A stretch of 64,000 bases of DNA from Aeromonas molluscorum 848 (lineage in GTDB: Bacteria > Pseudomonadota > Gammaproteobacteria > Enterobacterales > Aeromonadaceae). Every line of letters starts with the position of its first letter. Positions within the stretch are counted from its first letter, which is position 1. Position numbers and translations under genes: made by a program. The stretch covers positions 1-64,000 of the forward strand of contig NZ_AQGQ01000003.1 in NCBI RefSeq assembly GCF_000388115.1, given 5' to 3'. Below the pieces are notes generated by a model. That model was given only the letters and a program-made list of their open reading frames with translations, was not told the origin of the DNA and ran no database searches. Shown here piece by piece: positions 24,087 to 33,479 of this stretch.

Positions 24087-26720
24087 ATGAACGATACTTA
24101 CGCAGCGCTACGCGCCAATGTGGGCATGTTGGGCCAGTTGCTGGGCAAATCCATCAAGGACCATCAGGGCCAAGCCTTCCTCGACAAGATCGAGACCATT
24201 CGCCAACTGGCCAAGTCCTCTCGCAAAGGCAATGAGGCCGACAGAGAGCAACTGCTCGACACCCTGCGCAATCTCTCGGATGACGAACTGTTGCCGGTGG
24301 CCCGCGCCTTCAGCCAGTTCCTCAACCTGGCCAACGTGGCCGAACAGTTCCACACCATCTCCCGCCATTGCGAGGAGCATATCTGCACCCCGGATCCCCT
24401 GGAGGAGATGTTCGCCAAGCTCAAGGCCTCCAACCTCTCCCAGGAAGCCATCATCCAGGCGGTGCGCGAGCTCGATATCGACCTGGTGCTGACCGCACAC
24501 CCGACCGAGGTGACCCGTCGCACCCTGATCCACAAGCATGTACAGCTCAACGACTGCCTGGAAGCCCTTGAACTCTCCGATCTGCTGCCCCGCGAGCGGG
24601 ACAAGATCGAGAGTCGCATCGAACAGCTGGTCAATCAGGCCTGGCACACCAACGAGATCCGGGTGCAGCGTCCGACCCCGGTCGATGAGGCCAAATGGGG
24701 CTTCGCCGTGGTGGAAAACAGCCTCTGGCCCGCCATCCCCGAATTTATGCGCAACCTGGACGAGCGTCTGCAGCAGCACCTGGGTGTGCGCCTGCCCCTG
24801 GACGCCGCCCCGGTCAAGTTCACCTCCTGGATGGGCGGTGACCGTGACGGCAACCCCTTCGTCACCGCCAAGGTGACCGCCGAGGTGCTGGAGCTGGGCC
24901 GCTGGATGGCGGTGAGCCTCTTCTACAAAGACATCAAGGAGCTCACCTCAGAGCTCTCCATGTCCGATTGCACCGATGCCGTGCGCGAACGGGTTGGCGA
25001 TCACGCCGAGCCTTACCGCGCCCTGGTGCGCGAGTTACGCGAGCAACTGCGCGAGACCCAGGATTTTCTCACCGCCAAGGTACAGAACCAGGCGAGCGAG
25101 AACCGGGATCTGATCAAGACCACGGCCCAGCTGCGCGAGCCGCTGGAGCTCTGCTATCACTCGCTGCACGCCTGCGGCATGGGCAACATCGCCGACGGCA
25201 TGCTGCTGGACGTGCTGCGCAAGCTGGCCTGCTTTGGCATCCATCTGGTCAAACTCGATATCCGTCAGGATGGCGAGCGCCACGGTCAGGTCTTCTCCGA
25301 GCTGACCCGTTATCTGGGCATGGGCGACTACGCCGAGTGGAGCGAAGATGACAAGCAGGCCTTCCTGCTGAACGAGCTCAACTCGCGTCGCCCGCTGCTG
25401 CCCGCCGACTGGGAGCCGAGCGCAGAGACCAAGGAGACCATCGACACCTGCAAGGTGATCGCCGCCCATGATCCGGACGCCTTCGGCATCTACATCATCT
25501 CCATGGCCGGTGCCCCCTCGGACGTACTGGCGGTGCAACTCTTGCTCAAAGAAGCGGGTTGCAAGTTCCGCATGCCGGTTGCCCCTTTGTTCGAAACCCA
25601 GGAAGATCTGATGGCAGGCACTGCGGTAATGGATCGCCTGCTGTCGGTAGATTGGTACCGTGGTTACATCCAGGGCCGCCAATACGTGATGATCGGCTAC
25701 TCGGATTCTGCCAAGGATGCGGGCATGATGGCCGCCGGCTGGGCCCAGTACGCCGCCATGGAGTCCCTGGTGGCCCTGGCCGAAACCAACAAGGTGCGGC
25801 TCACCCTGTTCCATGGCCGTGGCGGCACCGTCGGTCGTGGCGGCGCCCCAGCCCATCAAGCGATCCTCTCTCAACCACCGGGATCCCTGCGCGGCGGCCT
25901 GCGGGTCACCGAACAGGGCGAGATGATCCGCTTCAAGTTCGGCCTGCCGAAAGTCGCCATCAACAGTCTGAACCTCTATACCAGCGCCGTGCTGGAGGGC
26001 AACCTGCTGCCGCCGCCCAAGCCCAAAGAGAGCTGGCGCACCGTGATCGAGCAGGTGGCCGAGGCCTCTTGCGAACATTACCGCAGCATAGTGCGCGGCC
26101 ACCCGGACTTCGTGCCCTACTTCCGCGCCGCCACCCCGGAGATGGAGCTCGGCAAGCTGCCGCTCGGCTCCCGTCCCGCCAAGCGCAAGCCCAATGGCGG
26201 CGTCGAGAGCCTGCGCGCCATTCCCTGGATCTTCGCCTGGACCCAGAACCGGCTGATGCTGCCGGCCTGGCTCGGTGCCCATGAGGGCCTGAAGCAAGCC
26301 ATCGACAGTGGTCATCAGTCCGTGCTGGAAGAGATGAGCCGTCAATGGCCCTTCTTCCGCACTCGCCTCGAGATGCTGGAGATGGTGTTCCTCAAGGCCG
26401 ATACCTGGCTGGCGGAGTACTATGACACCCGTCTGGTACCCGAAAGCCTCTGGCCGCTTGGCAAGCAGCTGCGCGCCGAGCTGGAGGCTGCCGCCGAGCT
26501 GGTGCTGGCCCTGCGTCCCCAGGGAGACTTGCTCGACGATCAACCCTGGATCAAGGAGTCCATCAAGCTGCGCAACCCCTACACGGATCCCCTCAACGTG
26601 TTGCAAGCCGAGCTGCTCAACCGCTCACGCAGCAATCCGGAATCCCTGCACGAGGAGATAGATCAAGCGCTGATGGTCACCATCGCCGGTATCGCCGCAG
26701 GCATGCGCAACACAGGTTGA
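24087..26720 (+). CDS. ppc: Phosphoenolpyruvate carboxylase
   Basis: Adds bicarbonate to PEP to form oxaloacetate, refilling the TCA cycle and feeding aspartate and arginine synthesis. It has 877 residues (E. coli 883). Conserved blocks are [15 protein letters not shown] near residue 136 with the catalytic histidine, [14 protein letters not shown] near residue 250, [10 protein letters not shown] near residue 540, [12 protein letters not shown] near residue 577 and the C-terminal MRNTG. All active-site loops look intact. A promoter lies about 105 bp upstream and a terminator follows, so it is monocistronic. Confidence 0.98.
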   Translation: MNDTYAALRANVGMLGQLLGKSIKDHQGQAFLDKIETIRQLAKSSRKGNEADREQLLDTLRNLSDDELLPVARAFSQFLNLANVAEQFHTISRHCEEHICTPDPLEEMFAKLKASNLSQEAIIQAVRELDIDLVLTAHPTEVTRRTLIHKHVQLNDCLEALELSDLLPRERDKIESRIEQLVNQAWHTNEIRVQRPTPVDEAKWGFAVVENSLWPAIPEFMRNLDERLQQHLGVRLPLDAAPVKFTSWMGGDRDGNPFVTAKVTAEVLELGRWMAVSLFYKDIKELTSELSMSDCTDAVRERVGDHAEPYRALVRELREQLRETQDFLTAKVQNQASENRDLIKTTAQLREPLELCYHSLHACGMGNIADGMLLDVLRKLACFGIHLVKLDIRQDGERHGQVFSELTRYLGMGDYAEWSEDDKQAFLLNELNSRRPLLPADWEPSAETKETIDTCKVIAAHDPDAFGIYIISMAGAPSDVLAVQLLLKEAGCKFRMPVAPLFETQEDLMAGTAVMDRLLSVDWYRGYIQGRQYVMIGYSDSAKDAGMMAAGWAQYAAMESLVALAETNKVRLTLFHGRGGTVGRGGAPAHQAILSQPPGSLRGGLRVTEQGEMIRFKFGLPKVAINSLNLYTSAVLEGNLLPPPKPKESWRTVIEQVAEASCEHYRSIVRGHPDFVPYFRAATPEMELGKLPLGSRPAKRKPNGGVESLRAIPWIFAWTQNRLMLPAWLGAHEGLKQAIDSGHQSVLEEMSRQWPFFRTRLEMLEMVFLKADTWLAEYYDTRLVPESLWPLGKQLRAELEAAAELVLALRPQGDLLDDQPWIKESIKLRNPYTDPLNVLQAELLNRSRSNPESLHEEIDQALMVTIAGIAAGMRNTG

Positions 26721-26751
26721 TTGGCGCAAGCCATCCATCTCCATCCATGAC

Positions 26752-26780
26752 AAAGGGCGCCTCGGCGCCCTTTCTGTTTC
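26752..26780. terminator. Terminator between ppc and the diguanylate cyclase gene
   Basis: AAAGGGCGCC and GGCGCCCTTT form a 10-bp stem followed by CTGTTTC. It lies between converging genes and could serve both. Confidence 0.85.
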
Positions 26781-26804
26781 GGGTAGTACATCATCCCCGC
26801 AGCG

Positions 26805-28271
26805 CTAGGCAATCCGGTTACGTCCCTGCCGCTTGGCATCATAGAGGCGCAGATCGACGCATTGCAGCCAGTCGTCCATGCAGTGGTAGCTCGGCTGATA
26901 AGGGGTAAGGCCCACGCTGATGGTGACGGCGATCGATTGATCATGATGTAAAAAAACGTGGTGCTCTATCTGCTGGCGGGTGCGATCCATGACCTCTTGG
27001 GCATCCTTGAGGGTAGCGCCGCGCAGCAGCATGATGAACTCCTCTCCGCCAAAGCGCGCCACCAGATCCTGGCTGCGCACCGCCTGCAACAGCAACTGAG
27101 CCAAGTCCTTTAGCACGGCATCTCCGGCCAGATGGCCATATTCATCGTTGATCTGCTTGAAGAGATCGATGTCGATCAGGGCCAGGCAGCACGCCTCTCT
27201 CTCCGCCGGGTGGTGCTGCAAGTGATCGAACAATATATTGGCCTGGATGAAGAAGCTGCTGCGGTTGGGTAATTTGGTAAGAAAGTCGTGCTCGGCATTG
27301 AAACGCAGCACCCGTTCCATCCGGTTGCGCTCGTCCTCCAGGTTACGTGCGTGGATCAGGGTGCCGAGGGTTGTGGTGAGGGGGTCGAGCAACGTGACCA
27401 GCGCTTCATCGAAGCCACCTGGTCGGTTAGCCAGGGCAATCATGCCGATAGCCTCGCCCTTGTGGCGGATCGGGATACCAAGGAAGCTGTCCAGATGGGG
27501 ATGTCCAGGGGGCGAGACGCCGCGACTCGCCGGATGGCTCGGCAGATCGTTGCAGCACACCAGGGTGTTGTGAGTCACCACATGACCAAACAAGTTGTCT
27601 AGTTTGCTAAAAATGAGCCCGCCCCTATCCTGCCTCTGCTGCTCGTACCATGCATGGGTGGCCTCATTCCAGGAGACATTGGAGATGGAGGGAACATACA
27701 GGCTGAGCCGCTCTTCTTCGCACTGGACTATACCGATAAAGCCGTAATCACTCTGGCTCACGCTCAACAGCCGTTCGAAGACTGTATCGCAGGCGGAGGC
27801 GAGGTTGCGATCGAGCAGAAAGCTCTGATGGGCGACGACGATGATGTCAAACAGCTGGCTCTGCAGCTCGACTCGCTGTTCGGCCAGCACCTCAGAGGTA
27901 ATATCGTGAGCCAGCTTGATCACCCCGAGCAGTGAGCCCACCTCGTCGCTGATCGGCATGTAGGTAGCATGGAGCCAGACGCTCCTGCCGCTGCGCATGA
28001 TACGGCGACACTTGCCAGCGTAGATCTCTCCGCAAAGCACCCCCTGCCAGAAACTATCGTGCTCACCCTGCTGTTCGGGAGGAAGCAGAAGAGAGTGGGG
28101 CTGGCCAATCAGCTCCTCGGGGCTGTAGCCGAGAATGGCACAGAGCCGTGGATTGACCGACACCATGCAACCATTGAGGTCGAATTCGACAATGCCGTAG
28201 GCACGATCGAGGGCGGTTAATCGGGCGAGGATGTCATAGCGATCGGGAGGGCAGAGTGCTGGGATATTCAT
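26805..28271 (-). CDS. PAS-GAF diguanylate cyclase
   Basis: Makes cyclic-di-GMP from two GTP. It has 488 residues. A PAS domain is at about residues 15-120 (VNPRLCAILGYSPEELIGQ), a GAF domain at about 150-300, and the GGDEF domain at about 320-488. The active site RFGGEEF is intact, and an inhibitory I-site RSQD lies five residues before it, so product inhibition is expected. No transmembrane segment is present, so it is a cytoplasmic sensor. The start at 28271 follows AAAGGA and is preferred to the longer frame. It is divergent from ybaK. Confidence 0.93.
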   Translation of the reverse strand: MNIPALCPPDRYDILARLTALDRAYGIVEFDLNGCMVSVNPRLCAILGYSPEELIGQPHSLLLPPEQQGEHDSFWQGVLCGEIYAGKCRRIMRSGRSVWLHATYMPISDEVGSLLGVIKLAHDITSEVLAEQRVELQSQLFDIIVVAHQSFLLDRNLASACDTVFERLLSVSQSDYGFIGIVQCEEERLSLYVPSISNVSWNEATHAWYEQQRQDRGGLIFSKLDNLFGHVVTHNTLVCCNDLPSHPASRGVSPPGHPHLDSFLGIPIRHKGEAIGMIALANRPGGFDEALVTLLDPLTTTLGTLIHARNLEDERNRMERVLRFNAEHDFLTKLPNRSSFFIQANILFDHLQHHPAEREACCLALIDIDLFKQINDEYGHLAGDAVLKDLAQLLLQAVRSQDLVARFGGEEFIMLLRGATLKDAQEVMDRTRQQIEHHVFLHHDQSIAVTISVGLTPYQPSYHCMDDWLQCVDLRLYDAKRQGRNRIA

Positions 28272-28461
28272 GACTACGATTCCTTTCGATAGTCTACATA
28301 TCATTACAGCCAGCATAGCTATGCGGGATGCAGATCCCAGATCATAGGTGCGAACATTCAGTTACGCTAACCTCCGAAATCAGAAACGCTCCCCTGGTCA
28401 CTTGTCATGCCACTCTCCTCGGCGCAAACTGTCTGACCTTGCCGAGGCTCGAGGAAATCCG

Positions 28462-28932
28462 ATGACACCCGCTATCAACTTGCTGAAAAAGCTCAAGATC
28501 CCCCACAAGCTCTACCCCTATGAGTGCGACGCCCACGACGATTTTGGCAAGCATGCCGCGAGCCAGCTCGGCTTGCCGCAGGCCCAGGTGTTCAAGACCC
28601 TGCTCGCCCATCACGACAAGCAGGCGGTAGTGGCCATAGTGCCGTCATCGGGCCTGTGCAGCCTCAAGCAGCTCGCCAAGGCGGCGGGCCTCAAGAAGGT
28701 GGAGATGATGAAGCCTGCCGAGGCCGAGAAGCTGACCGGCTACAAGGTGGGGGGTATCAGCCCGCTGGCCCAGAAGAAGTTGCTGCCCACCGTGCTCGAT
28801 GACTCCGCCCTGCAATTTGACGAGATCCTGGTGAGCGGCGGCAAACGCGGCCTTTCGGTCGGGGTGGCGCCGCAAGACATGCTGACCCTGATGAAATGGC
28901 TAGCCGCCCCTATCGGCGAGCACCATGATTAG
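28462..28932 (+). CDS. ybaK: Cys-tRNA(Pro)/Cys-tRNA(Cys) deacylase YbaK
   Basis: Trans-editing enzyme that removes cysteine mis-attached to tRNA-Pro. It has 156 residues. YbaK/ProX-domain features are KLYPYECDAHDDFGKHAA near residue 16, FKTLLAH near residue 42, the conserved lysine region AKAAGLKKVEMM, and GGISPLAQKK near residue 96. The ATG at 28462 follows GAGGAAATCCG and fits the family length; the upstream frame is not conserved. It is monocistronic with a terminator just downstream. Confidence 0.93.
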   Translation: MTPAINLLKKLKIPHKLYPYECDAHDDFGKHAASQLGLPQAQVFKTLLAHHDKQAVVAIVPSSGLCSLKQLAKAAGLKKVEMMKPAEAEKLTGYKVGGISPLAQKKLLPTVLDDSALQFDEILVSGGKRGLSVGVAPQDMLTLMKWLAAPIGEHHD

Positions 28933-28949
28933 GTCGCAGAGTAGATAGC

Positions 28950-28986
28950 AAAGAGGCCCCGACATCCGGGGCCTCTTTGGTTTTAT
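28950..28986. terminator. Terminator between ybaK and the GNAT gene
   Basis: AAAGAGGCCCCG and CGGGGCCTCTTT form a 12-bp stem around ACATC, followed by GGTTTTATC. Its symmetry suits the converging GNAT operon as well. Confidence 0.88.
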
Positions 28987-29018
28987 CGGGTGTTGCCAGC
29001 GAGGGCACCGGCCGACGA

Positions 29019-29756
29019 TCAGGGTATCTGGTCTGCCTGAGCGCGGCAGGCCGCCGTCAAGTCGGAGAGCCGCAGCCGCTGACCCCCGGCCCCATCGAAG
29101 TTGTCATTCGCCAGCCAGCGCGCAAAGCAGCCTTGCAGGGCGGGCCACTCCCTGTCGATCACCGAGAACCAGGCGGTATCGCGCGAACGACCCTTGTCGA
29201 CCCTGGCCTGGCGGAAGGTGCCCTCGTAACGGAAACCGAGCCGCAGCGCTGCCTGGCGTGAAGGCAGGTTGAGATCGTTGCACTTCCACTCGTAGCGACG
29301 ATAGCCCAGCTCAAAGGCCCGGCCCATTATCAATGCCATGGCGGCGGTCGAGAGGCGGGTGCGCTGCATGGCAGGGGAGAAGTGCAGCCAACCCACCTCA
29401 ATGCTACCCGCAGCGGGGTCGATGCGCAGATAACTGGCGAGCCCCAGCGCCTTGCCGCTCGGCTCGTCGACAATGACATAAAACTGGGGATCGACCTTGG
29501 CTGCGCACTGCTGCAACCAGGCTCGCAGGGCAGACTCGTCCTCGAAGGGGCCGCTGGTGAGATAAGTCCACATGGCGCCATCATCAGCACTGAACGCCTG
29601 CCAAAGCGAACCGCCATGCTGCGCGGGATCCAGGGGCTCCAACCGGCAGCCCCAGCCACTCATGACCTGATGAGGGGGGAACTCGCCCCCCGTCCAATCC
29701 GGCACCACAGCGCCCAGGGGTTGATTGAATTCATTGGTAAAGTGGTTAGCAGCCAC
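29019..29756 (-). CDS. RimJ/RimL-type GNAT acetyltransferase
   Basis: A 245-residue GNAT-fold acetyltransferase of the group seen next to small stress genes. Landmarks are RLEPLDPAQHGGSLWQAF near residue 38, YVIVDEPSGKALGLASYLRIDP near residue 93, IEVGWLHFSPAMQRTRLSTAA near residue 118 (acetyl-CoA loop region), and RRYEWKCNDLNLPSRQAALRLGFRYEGTF. The acceptor is unknown. A GTG start at 29756 with GAGGGA upstream is chosen; it overlaps the rhodanese gene by 11 bp. The ATG further upstream would run deep inside that gene. It is the last gene of osmC-like, rhodanese, GNAT. Confidence 0.85.
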   Translation of the reverse strand: MAANHFTNEFNQPLGAVVPDWTGGEFPPHQVMSGWGCRLEPLDPAQHGGSLWQAFSADDGAMWTYLTSGPFEDESALRAWLQQCAAKVDPQFYVIVDEPSGKALGLASYLRIDPAAGSIEVGWLHFSPAMQRTRLSTAAMALIMGRAFELGYRRYEWKCNDLNLPSRQAALRLGFRYEGTFRQARVDKGRSRDTAWFSVIDREWPALQGCFARWLANDNFDGAGGQRLRLSDLTAACRAQADQIP

Positions 29757-30183
29757 AGGCGATCCCTCCCTCTTGCAATACTCCGGCCTGGGCGCCGCTG
29801 GCGACCGCGAAGCCATCTTGACGCCACCAGTGCAGGCCACCGATCAGCTCCTTGACCTGAAACCCGAGCGCGGCCAGCTTGTAGGCCCCCTGAGTCGAGC
29901 CGTTACAGCCGATGCCGTCGCAGTAACAGACATAGACCTTGTCTCGCGCCAGCCCCTCGGTGGTGGCCGGGCTCATGGTGCTATGGGGAAAGGAGATGGC
30001 CCCCGGGATATGTGCCTTCCCATAATGCTCGGGGGAGCGGGTGTCGATGACGACGATGGCGGCTTCCCCGGCCAGCAGATCAGCGGCCAGATCGGCCGGA
30101 TCGGTGCGATATTTCAGCTGGGCCTCGAAGAAGGTGTTGGCATCCGCCGGGCTGGCTACCCCTGTGCTCAAAACATGACTCAT
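29746..30183 (-). CDS. Rhodanese-like protein
   Basis: A 145-residue single-domain rhodanese. IVVIDTRSPEHYGKAHIPGAISFPH near residue 43 is the family N-terminal signature. The active loop is CYCDGIGCNGSTQGAYKLA near residue 86, with a candidate catalytic cysteine. It would carry sulfane sulfur, but the partner is unknown. It overlaps the OsmC-like gene as ATGA and the GNAT gene by 11 bp, so all three are translated together. Co-occurrence with OsmC points to peroxide or thiol stress. Confidence 0.9.
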   Translation of the reverse strand: MSHVLSTGVASPADANTFFEAQLKYRTDPADLAADLLAGEAAIVVIDTRSPEHYGKAHIPGAISFPHSTMSPATTEGLARDKVYVCYCDGIGCNGSTQGAYKLAALGFQVKELIGGLHWWRQDGFAVASGAQAGVLQEGGIACGC

Positions 30184-30662
30184 ACGGACTCCTGATATAA
30201 CGAGACGTCAGTGGTGACCTGGGTACTGACCGAGTTGGCGATGAAGCACTCTTCGTGGGCCTGATGATGGAGTTGCTCAAGCTCGGCCAGGCTGGGTTGG
30301 CGCTTACCGGCAAACGCCACCTGAGGGCGCAGGGTGACACGGGTAATCGACTGGCGGCCACGCTCGTCGGTCTCCATGATACCGACCGCCTTATCGCTGT
30401 AGTGTTCAACCAGATAGCGCTGCTTGGCCGCCAGCCAGAGAAACACCAGCATGTGGCAGCTGGACAGCGCCGCGACGAAGGCCTCCTCCGGATCGACATT
30501 TTCCGCCACCGAATAGGGCAAGGGCACCACGTGGGGAGATGATGAGGCGGGCACTCTGGCGCCGCCATCAAACGTCCACTCATGGGCCCGACTGTAACGC
30601 TGATCGACGAAGGGCTCGCAGGCACCCCGCCGCCAGCTGATGAAGGCACTGAACTCTGACAT
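30180..30662 (-). CDS. OsmC family protein
   Basis: A 160-residue OsmC-fold protein, probably a thiol peroxidase for organic hydroperoxides. The N-terminal part contains SRAHEWTFDGG, and the helix with the first redox cysteine is EEAFVAALSSCHMLVFLWLAA near residue 60. A second cysteine is in HEECFIANSV near residue 137. The spacing fits the two-cysteine OsmC/Ohr mechanism. It is the first gene of the operon, divergent from a MocR regulator across an AT-rich gap with direct repeats. Confidence 0.9.
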   Translation of the reverse strand: MSEFSAFISWRRGACEPFVDQRYSRAHEWTFDGGARVPASSSPHVVPLPYSVAENVDPEEAFVAALSSCHMLVFLWLAAKQRYLVEHYSDKAVGIMETDERGRQSITRVTLRPQVAFAGKRQPSLAELEQLHHQAHEECFIANSVSTQVTTDVSLYQESV

Positions 30663-30734
30663 CCCGACTCCTTGAGGTTGATGAACTCCTTGCTCTGTTC
30701 CTCAAATGTAGCGATAAAATGGCCTTGCCACGCC

Positions 30735-30766
30735 GACCAATTTTGCCAATATGAACAGACCAATTT
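30735..30766. promoter_or_regulatory. Direct repeats in the osmC/mocR divergent region
   Basis: GACCAATTT occurs at 30735-30743 and again at 30758-30766, 23 bp apart (about two helical turns), with a related GCCAAT between. MocR-type regulators often bind direct repeats, so this is a good candidate operator for the gene to its right. Confidence 0.55.
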
Positions 30767-30786
30767 CGCGAGCGAACTGCCCACCC

Positions 30787-31024
30787 CGGAGGCCGTCATG
30801 AGCGCCCTGCCCACCCTGTTTGCCAACCAGCAGCGGAACGATCTGCCGCTGCACGAGCAGCTGGTACCTACATTGGGCTGCACCATCTCGGCCAGTAACT
30901 CTCCCCAGGCCATTCGGAGGCCATCATGAGTGCCCTGCCCACCCTGTTTGCCAACCAGCAGCAGAACGATCTGCCGCTGCACGAGCAGCTGGTACGTACA
31001 TTGCGCGGCGCTATCCTGGCCGGT
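30787..31024 (+). repeat. 128-bp tandem duplication at the mocR start
   Basis: The segment from about 30787, containing the ribosome binding site GGAGGCC, ATG and the first 25 codons, is repeated from about 30915. Only a few substitutions separate the two over the first 80 bases, after which they drift apart. The second copy is the start of the real mocR gene. Confidence 0.85.
30798..30929 (+). CDS. 43-aa upstream ORF duplicating the MocR N-terminus
   Basis: It starts MSALPTLFANQQRNDLPLHE, matching the first 20 residues of MocR with one change. It then diverges and stops at 30929, where its TGA overlaps the mocR ATG as ATGA. It shares the same GGAGGCC ribosome binding site. It cannot form a complete DNA-binding domain. 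It may be a duplication remnant that now controls mocR translation by coupling. Confidence 0.6.
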   Translation: MSALPTLFANQQRNDLPLHEQLVPTLGCTISASNSPQAIRRPS

Positions 31025-32368
31025 CATCTGCCTCAACACAGTCGCCTGCCCGCCAGCCGCATGCTGGCCAAGGATCTTGGCATCTCCCGCAGCACGGTGG
31101 AGCTGGCCTATGGCCGCCTGGAGGCAGAGGGCTATCTGGTGCGCAAGGTGGGGGCCGGCAGCTTCGTTGCCCTGGCGGCGGTGCGCCCCGTCCCCCGGCC
31201 GCCCCAGTCGGCGGCCGGGCTGTCGCGACGCGGTCAGGAGATGGCCGCTGGCGGCGCCTGTCACGACGCCCCCGAGGTCGGCGTCTCCTTTGCCTCCAGC
31301 CAGCCGGATCCACGGATCTTTCCTCAGGCGCTCTGGGGCCGCGTGATGCAGCAGCAGTGGCGCCAAGGTGCCAGTGACTGGATGAATTATGGGGATCCGC
31401 AAGGGCTGGCAGAGCTGCGAGCCGCCATCAGCAGTTATCTGGTGCAGTCACGCGGGGTGCAGTGCGAGCCGGATCAGATCCTGATCCTCACCAGCTCCCA
31501 GCAGGGTATCTTGCTGGCAACCCAGTTGCTCATCGACGCCGGCGACACCGTCTGGGTCGAAGATCCCGGTTATCCGGGAGCCAGAACCGCACTGGAGAGC
31601 GCCGCGGCCCGCATCCATCCGGTACCGGTGGACGAGGAGGGGCTCAACCCTGCGGGGGAGCGACCCAGGCCAAGTCTCATCTACTGCACCCCCGCCCACC
31701 AGTATCCCCTCGGCGTCCCCATGACTCTGGCGCGGCGGATGGCGCTGCTGCACGAGGCCGAGCGGCACGGGGCCTGGATTCTGGAAGACGATTACGATGG
31801 GGAGTATCAGTACGATCAGCGGCCGTTGCCCGCCCTGCAGGGGCTCGACAATCAGGGGCGAGTCATCTATGTGGGCACCTTCAGCAAGGTGCTGTTCGGC
31901 TCATTGCGACTCGCCTATCTGGTACTGCCGCGCCCCCTGATGGAGGCCTTCAGCCGGGCCCGCGCCGCCTTCGATGGCCACAGCAATCAGTTGCAACAGG
32001 CGGTCACGGCGGACTTTATCCGGGCTGGCCACTTCGCCACCCACCTGCGCCAGAGCCGCCTGCTCTACCAGAGCAGGCGGGATCTGCTGCTGGCCGAGCT
32101 GGCCGAACACTGCCCCCAGTTAACCCCCATTCACAGCGGTGCAGGCCTGCAATGCGCCGTGCTGCTGCCCCCGGGTGGCGAGGCCCGCTGGACCCAGGCC
32201 GCCAACGCCTTGGGGCTGGGCCTGCGTCCACTTAGCCAGTTCTACCTTGGCGAGCCCAGGCTGGAAGGCTGGTTGCTCGGCTTTGGCAGTCTCGACAACC
32301 AGACCCTGCGCCAGCTCTGTCGTCGGCTCGGGGCATTGATGCGCATTGAAGCGTCGATCTCAGGCTGA
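30926..32368 (+). CDS. MocR/PdxR-type GntR family regulator
   Basis: A 480-residue fusion of a GntR winged helix (about residues 14-80, SRLPASRMLAKDLGISRSTVELAYGRLE) and a fold-type-I aminotransferase domain that binds PLP. The Schiff-base lysine is in VGTFSKVLFGSLRLAYLV near residue 317, and EDDYDGEYQY near residue 288 is typical. It probably senses a PLP-amino compound. It is divergent from the OsmC/rhodanese/GNAT operon and most likely controls it. Translation may be coupled to the 43-codon ORF just upstream. Confidence 0.92.
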   Translation: MSALPTLFANQQQNDLPLHEQLVRTLRGAILAGHLPQHSRLPASRMLAKDLGISRSTVELAYGRLEAEGYLVRKVGAGSFVALAAVRPVPRPPQSAAGLSRRGQEMAAGGACHDAPEVGVSFASSQPDPRIFPQALWGRVMQQQWRQGASDWMNYGDPQGLAELRAAISSYLVQSRGVQCEPDQILILTSSQQGILLATQLLIDAGDTVWVEDPGYPGARTALESAAARIHPVPVDEEGLNPAGERPRPSLIYCTPAHQYPLGVPMTLARRMALLHEAERHGAWILEDDYDGEYQYDQRPLPALQGLDNQGRVIYVGTFSKVLFGSLRLAYLVLPRPLMEAFSRARAAFDGHSNQLQQAVTADFIRAGHFATHLRQSRLLYQSRRDLLLAELAEHCPQLTPIHSGAGLQCAVLLPPGGEARWTQAANALGLGLRPLSQFYLGEPRLEGWLLGFGSLDNQTLRQLCRRLGALMRIEASISG

Positions 32369-32470
32369 TGGGCAGCAAAACCAAGGTGGCCCCCGACGGC
32401 CTTGGTAACACCGAGGACGGGCGGCGGATGACGAGAGTTCGTGCCCTGCCCGCAGCGCTCAAATACCGGC

Positions 32471-33352
32471 TTACTCTGCCTGCAACTCGCGGCAGAGGGC
32501 CAACCAGGCTTCGGCGCTGCGTGACAGATATCGGCCCTGAGGCCAGATCACTCCGAGTTGCCAGCTCAATTCGGGGAACAGCGGCCTGAGCAGCAGCCCT
32601 TCCGGGTTCAAACGGCGACAGATAGGTTCGGGCAAAAAGGCGACCCCCATGCCGCTGCGCACCATGGCGGTGAGAAAATCCCACTGGCTGCTCCGGGCCG
32701 CCACCAGGGTGCTGAACCCCGCATCCTGACAGGCCTGCTCGATGCGATCGCTCAGGGTAAAGGCCTGGGTGTAGAGCAGCAGCGGCTCGTCACGCAGATC
32801 CGGGAAGTTGACGCAGGCCCGCTCGCGCCAGTGCGGTTTTGCCGGCAACACCACCTGGATGGGATAGCTGGCCAGCTCCAGGGCGTTGAGTGCCCCCGAC
32901 TCCCGCGTCGGCAGCATGGTGATGGCCAGATCCAGCTCTCCCTCCAAGACGGCCTGCTCGATGCGCCGTCCGCCATATTCCACGATAGACAGCTCGATGG
33001 CCGGGTAGCGCTGGCGATAAGTGCGGATCAGATCGGCATAGACATGACCCACCATGGGGGGCATCCCCAGGGCTAGGCGGCCGCCCTTGAGGCTCTGGAG
33101 ATCCGCCAGCTCGGTTTCCAGTTGCAGCATCTGCGTCAATATCTCCTGGGCACGGGTGAAGAGCACCTGACCGCTGTCGGTCAGGGTAAAACGGCGACCC
33201 TCCCGGTTGAGCAGAGGCTGACCGAGCTCCTCTTCCAGGCTGCGGATCATCTTGCTGATGGTTGGCTGGGTGACGAACAGGCGCTCCGAGGCACGGGTGA
33301 AGCTCTGCTCACGCACCAGTTCGACGAAGTAACGCAGGGCACGGATATCCAT
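32471..33352 (-). CDS. LysR-type regulator divergent from cidAB
   Basis: A 293-residue LysR protein. The DNA-binding domain is at residues 1-60 (QSFTRASERLFVTQPTISKMIRSLE) and the effector domain from about residue 90 (LALGMPPMVGHVYADL). It is divergent from the cidA/cidB genes and resembles CidR-type regulators, which respond to acetate or overflow metabolism in other bacteria. A perfect 17-bp palindrome with the T-N11-A pattern lies 31 bp upstream of its start. Confidence 0.9.
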   Translation of the reverse strand: MDIRALRYFVELVREQSFTRASERLFVTQPTISKMIRSLEEELGQPLLNREGRRFTLTDSGQVLFTRAQEILTQMLQLETELADLQSLKGGRLALGMPPMVGHVYADLIRTYRQRYPAIELSIVEYGGRRIEQAVLEGELDLAITMLPTRESGALNALELASYPIQVVLPAKPHWRERACVNFPDLRDEPLLLYTQAFTLSDRIEQACQDAGFSTLVAARSSQWDFLTAMVRSGMGVAFLPEPICRRLNPEGLLLRPLFPELSWQLGVIWPQGRYLSRSAEAWLALCRELQAE

Positions 33353-33382
33353 GGGCTCTCTTCCTGGGGGCTAAGGTCACAT

Positions 33383-33399
33383 CATGCCAATTTGGCATG
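33383..33399. promoter_or_regulatory. Palindromic LysR-type box between the regulator gene and cidA
   Basis: CATGCCAA-T-TTGGCATG is a perfect inverted repeat with an embedded T-N11-A pattern. A second AT-rich inverted repeat, GAATTT-N8-AAATTC (33399-33418), follows directly. Both lie in the 127 bp divergent region. Confidence 0.65.
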
Positions 33400-33479
33400 A
33401 ATTTGATAATTTAAATTCATTTTTTGCAGGTTTAGCCTGACGGTAGACTGAAAGCCTTCTTACCGAATGGCCCTCTCTC

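Noticed and set aside
25035-26606. 523-codon open frame on the minus strand opposite ppc
   Set aside because: Antisense shadow of ppc caused by high GC content; ppc has all its catalytic motifs.
30080-31402. 440-codon minus-strand frame spanning the osmC and mocR starts
   Set aside because: It runs across the divergent promoter and two well-supported genes in other frames, and has no protein features of its own.
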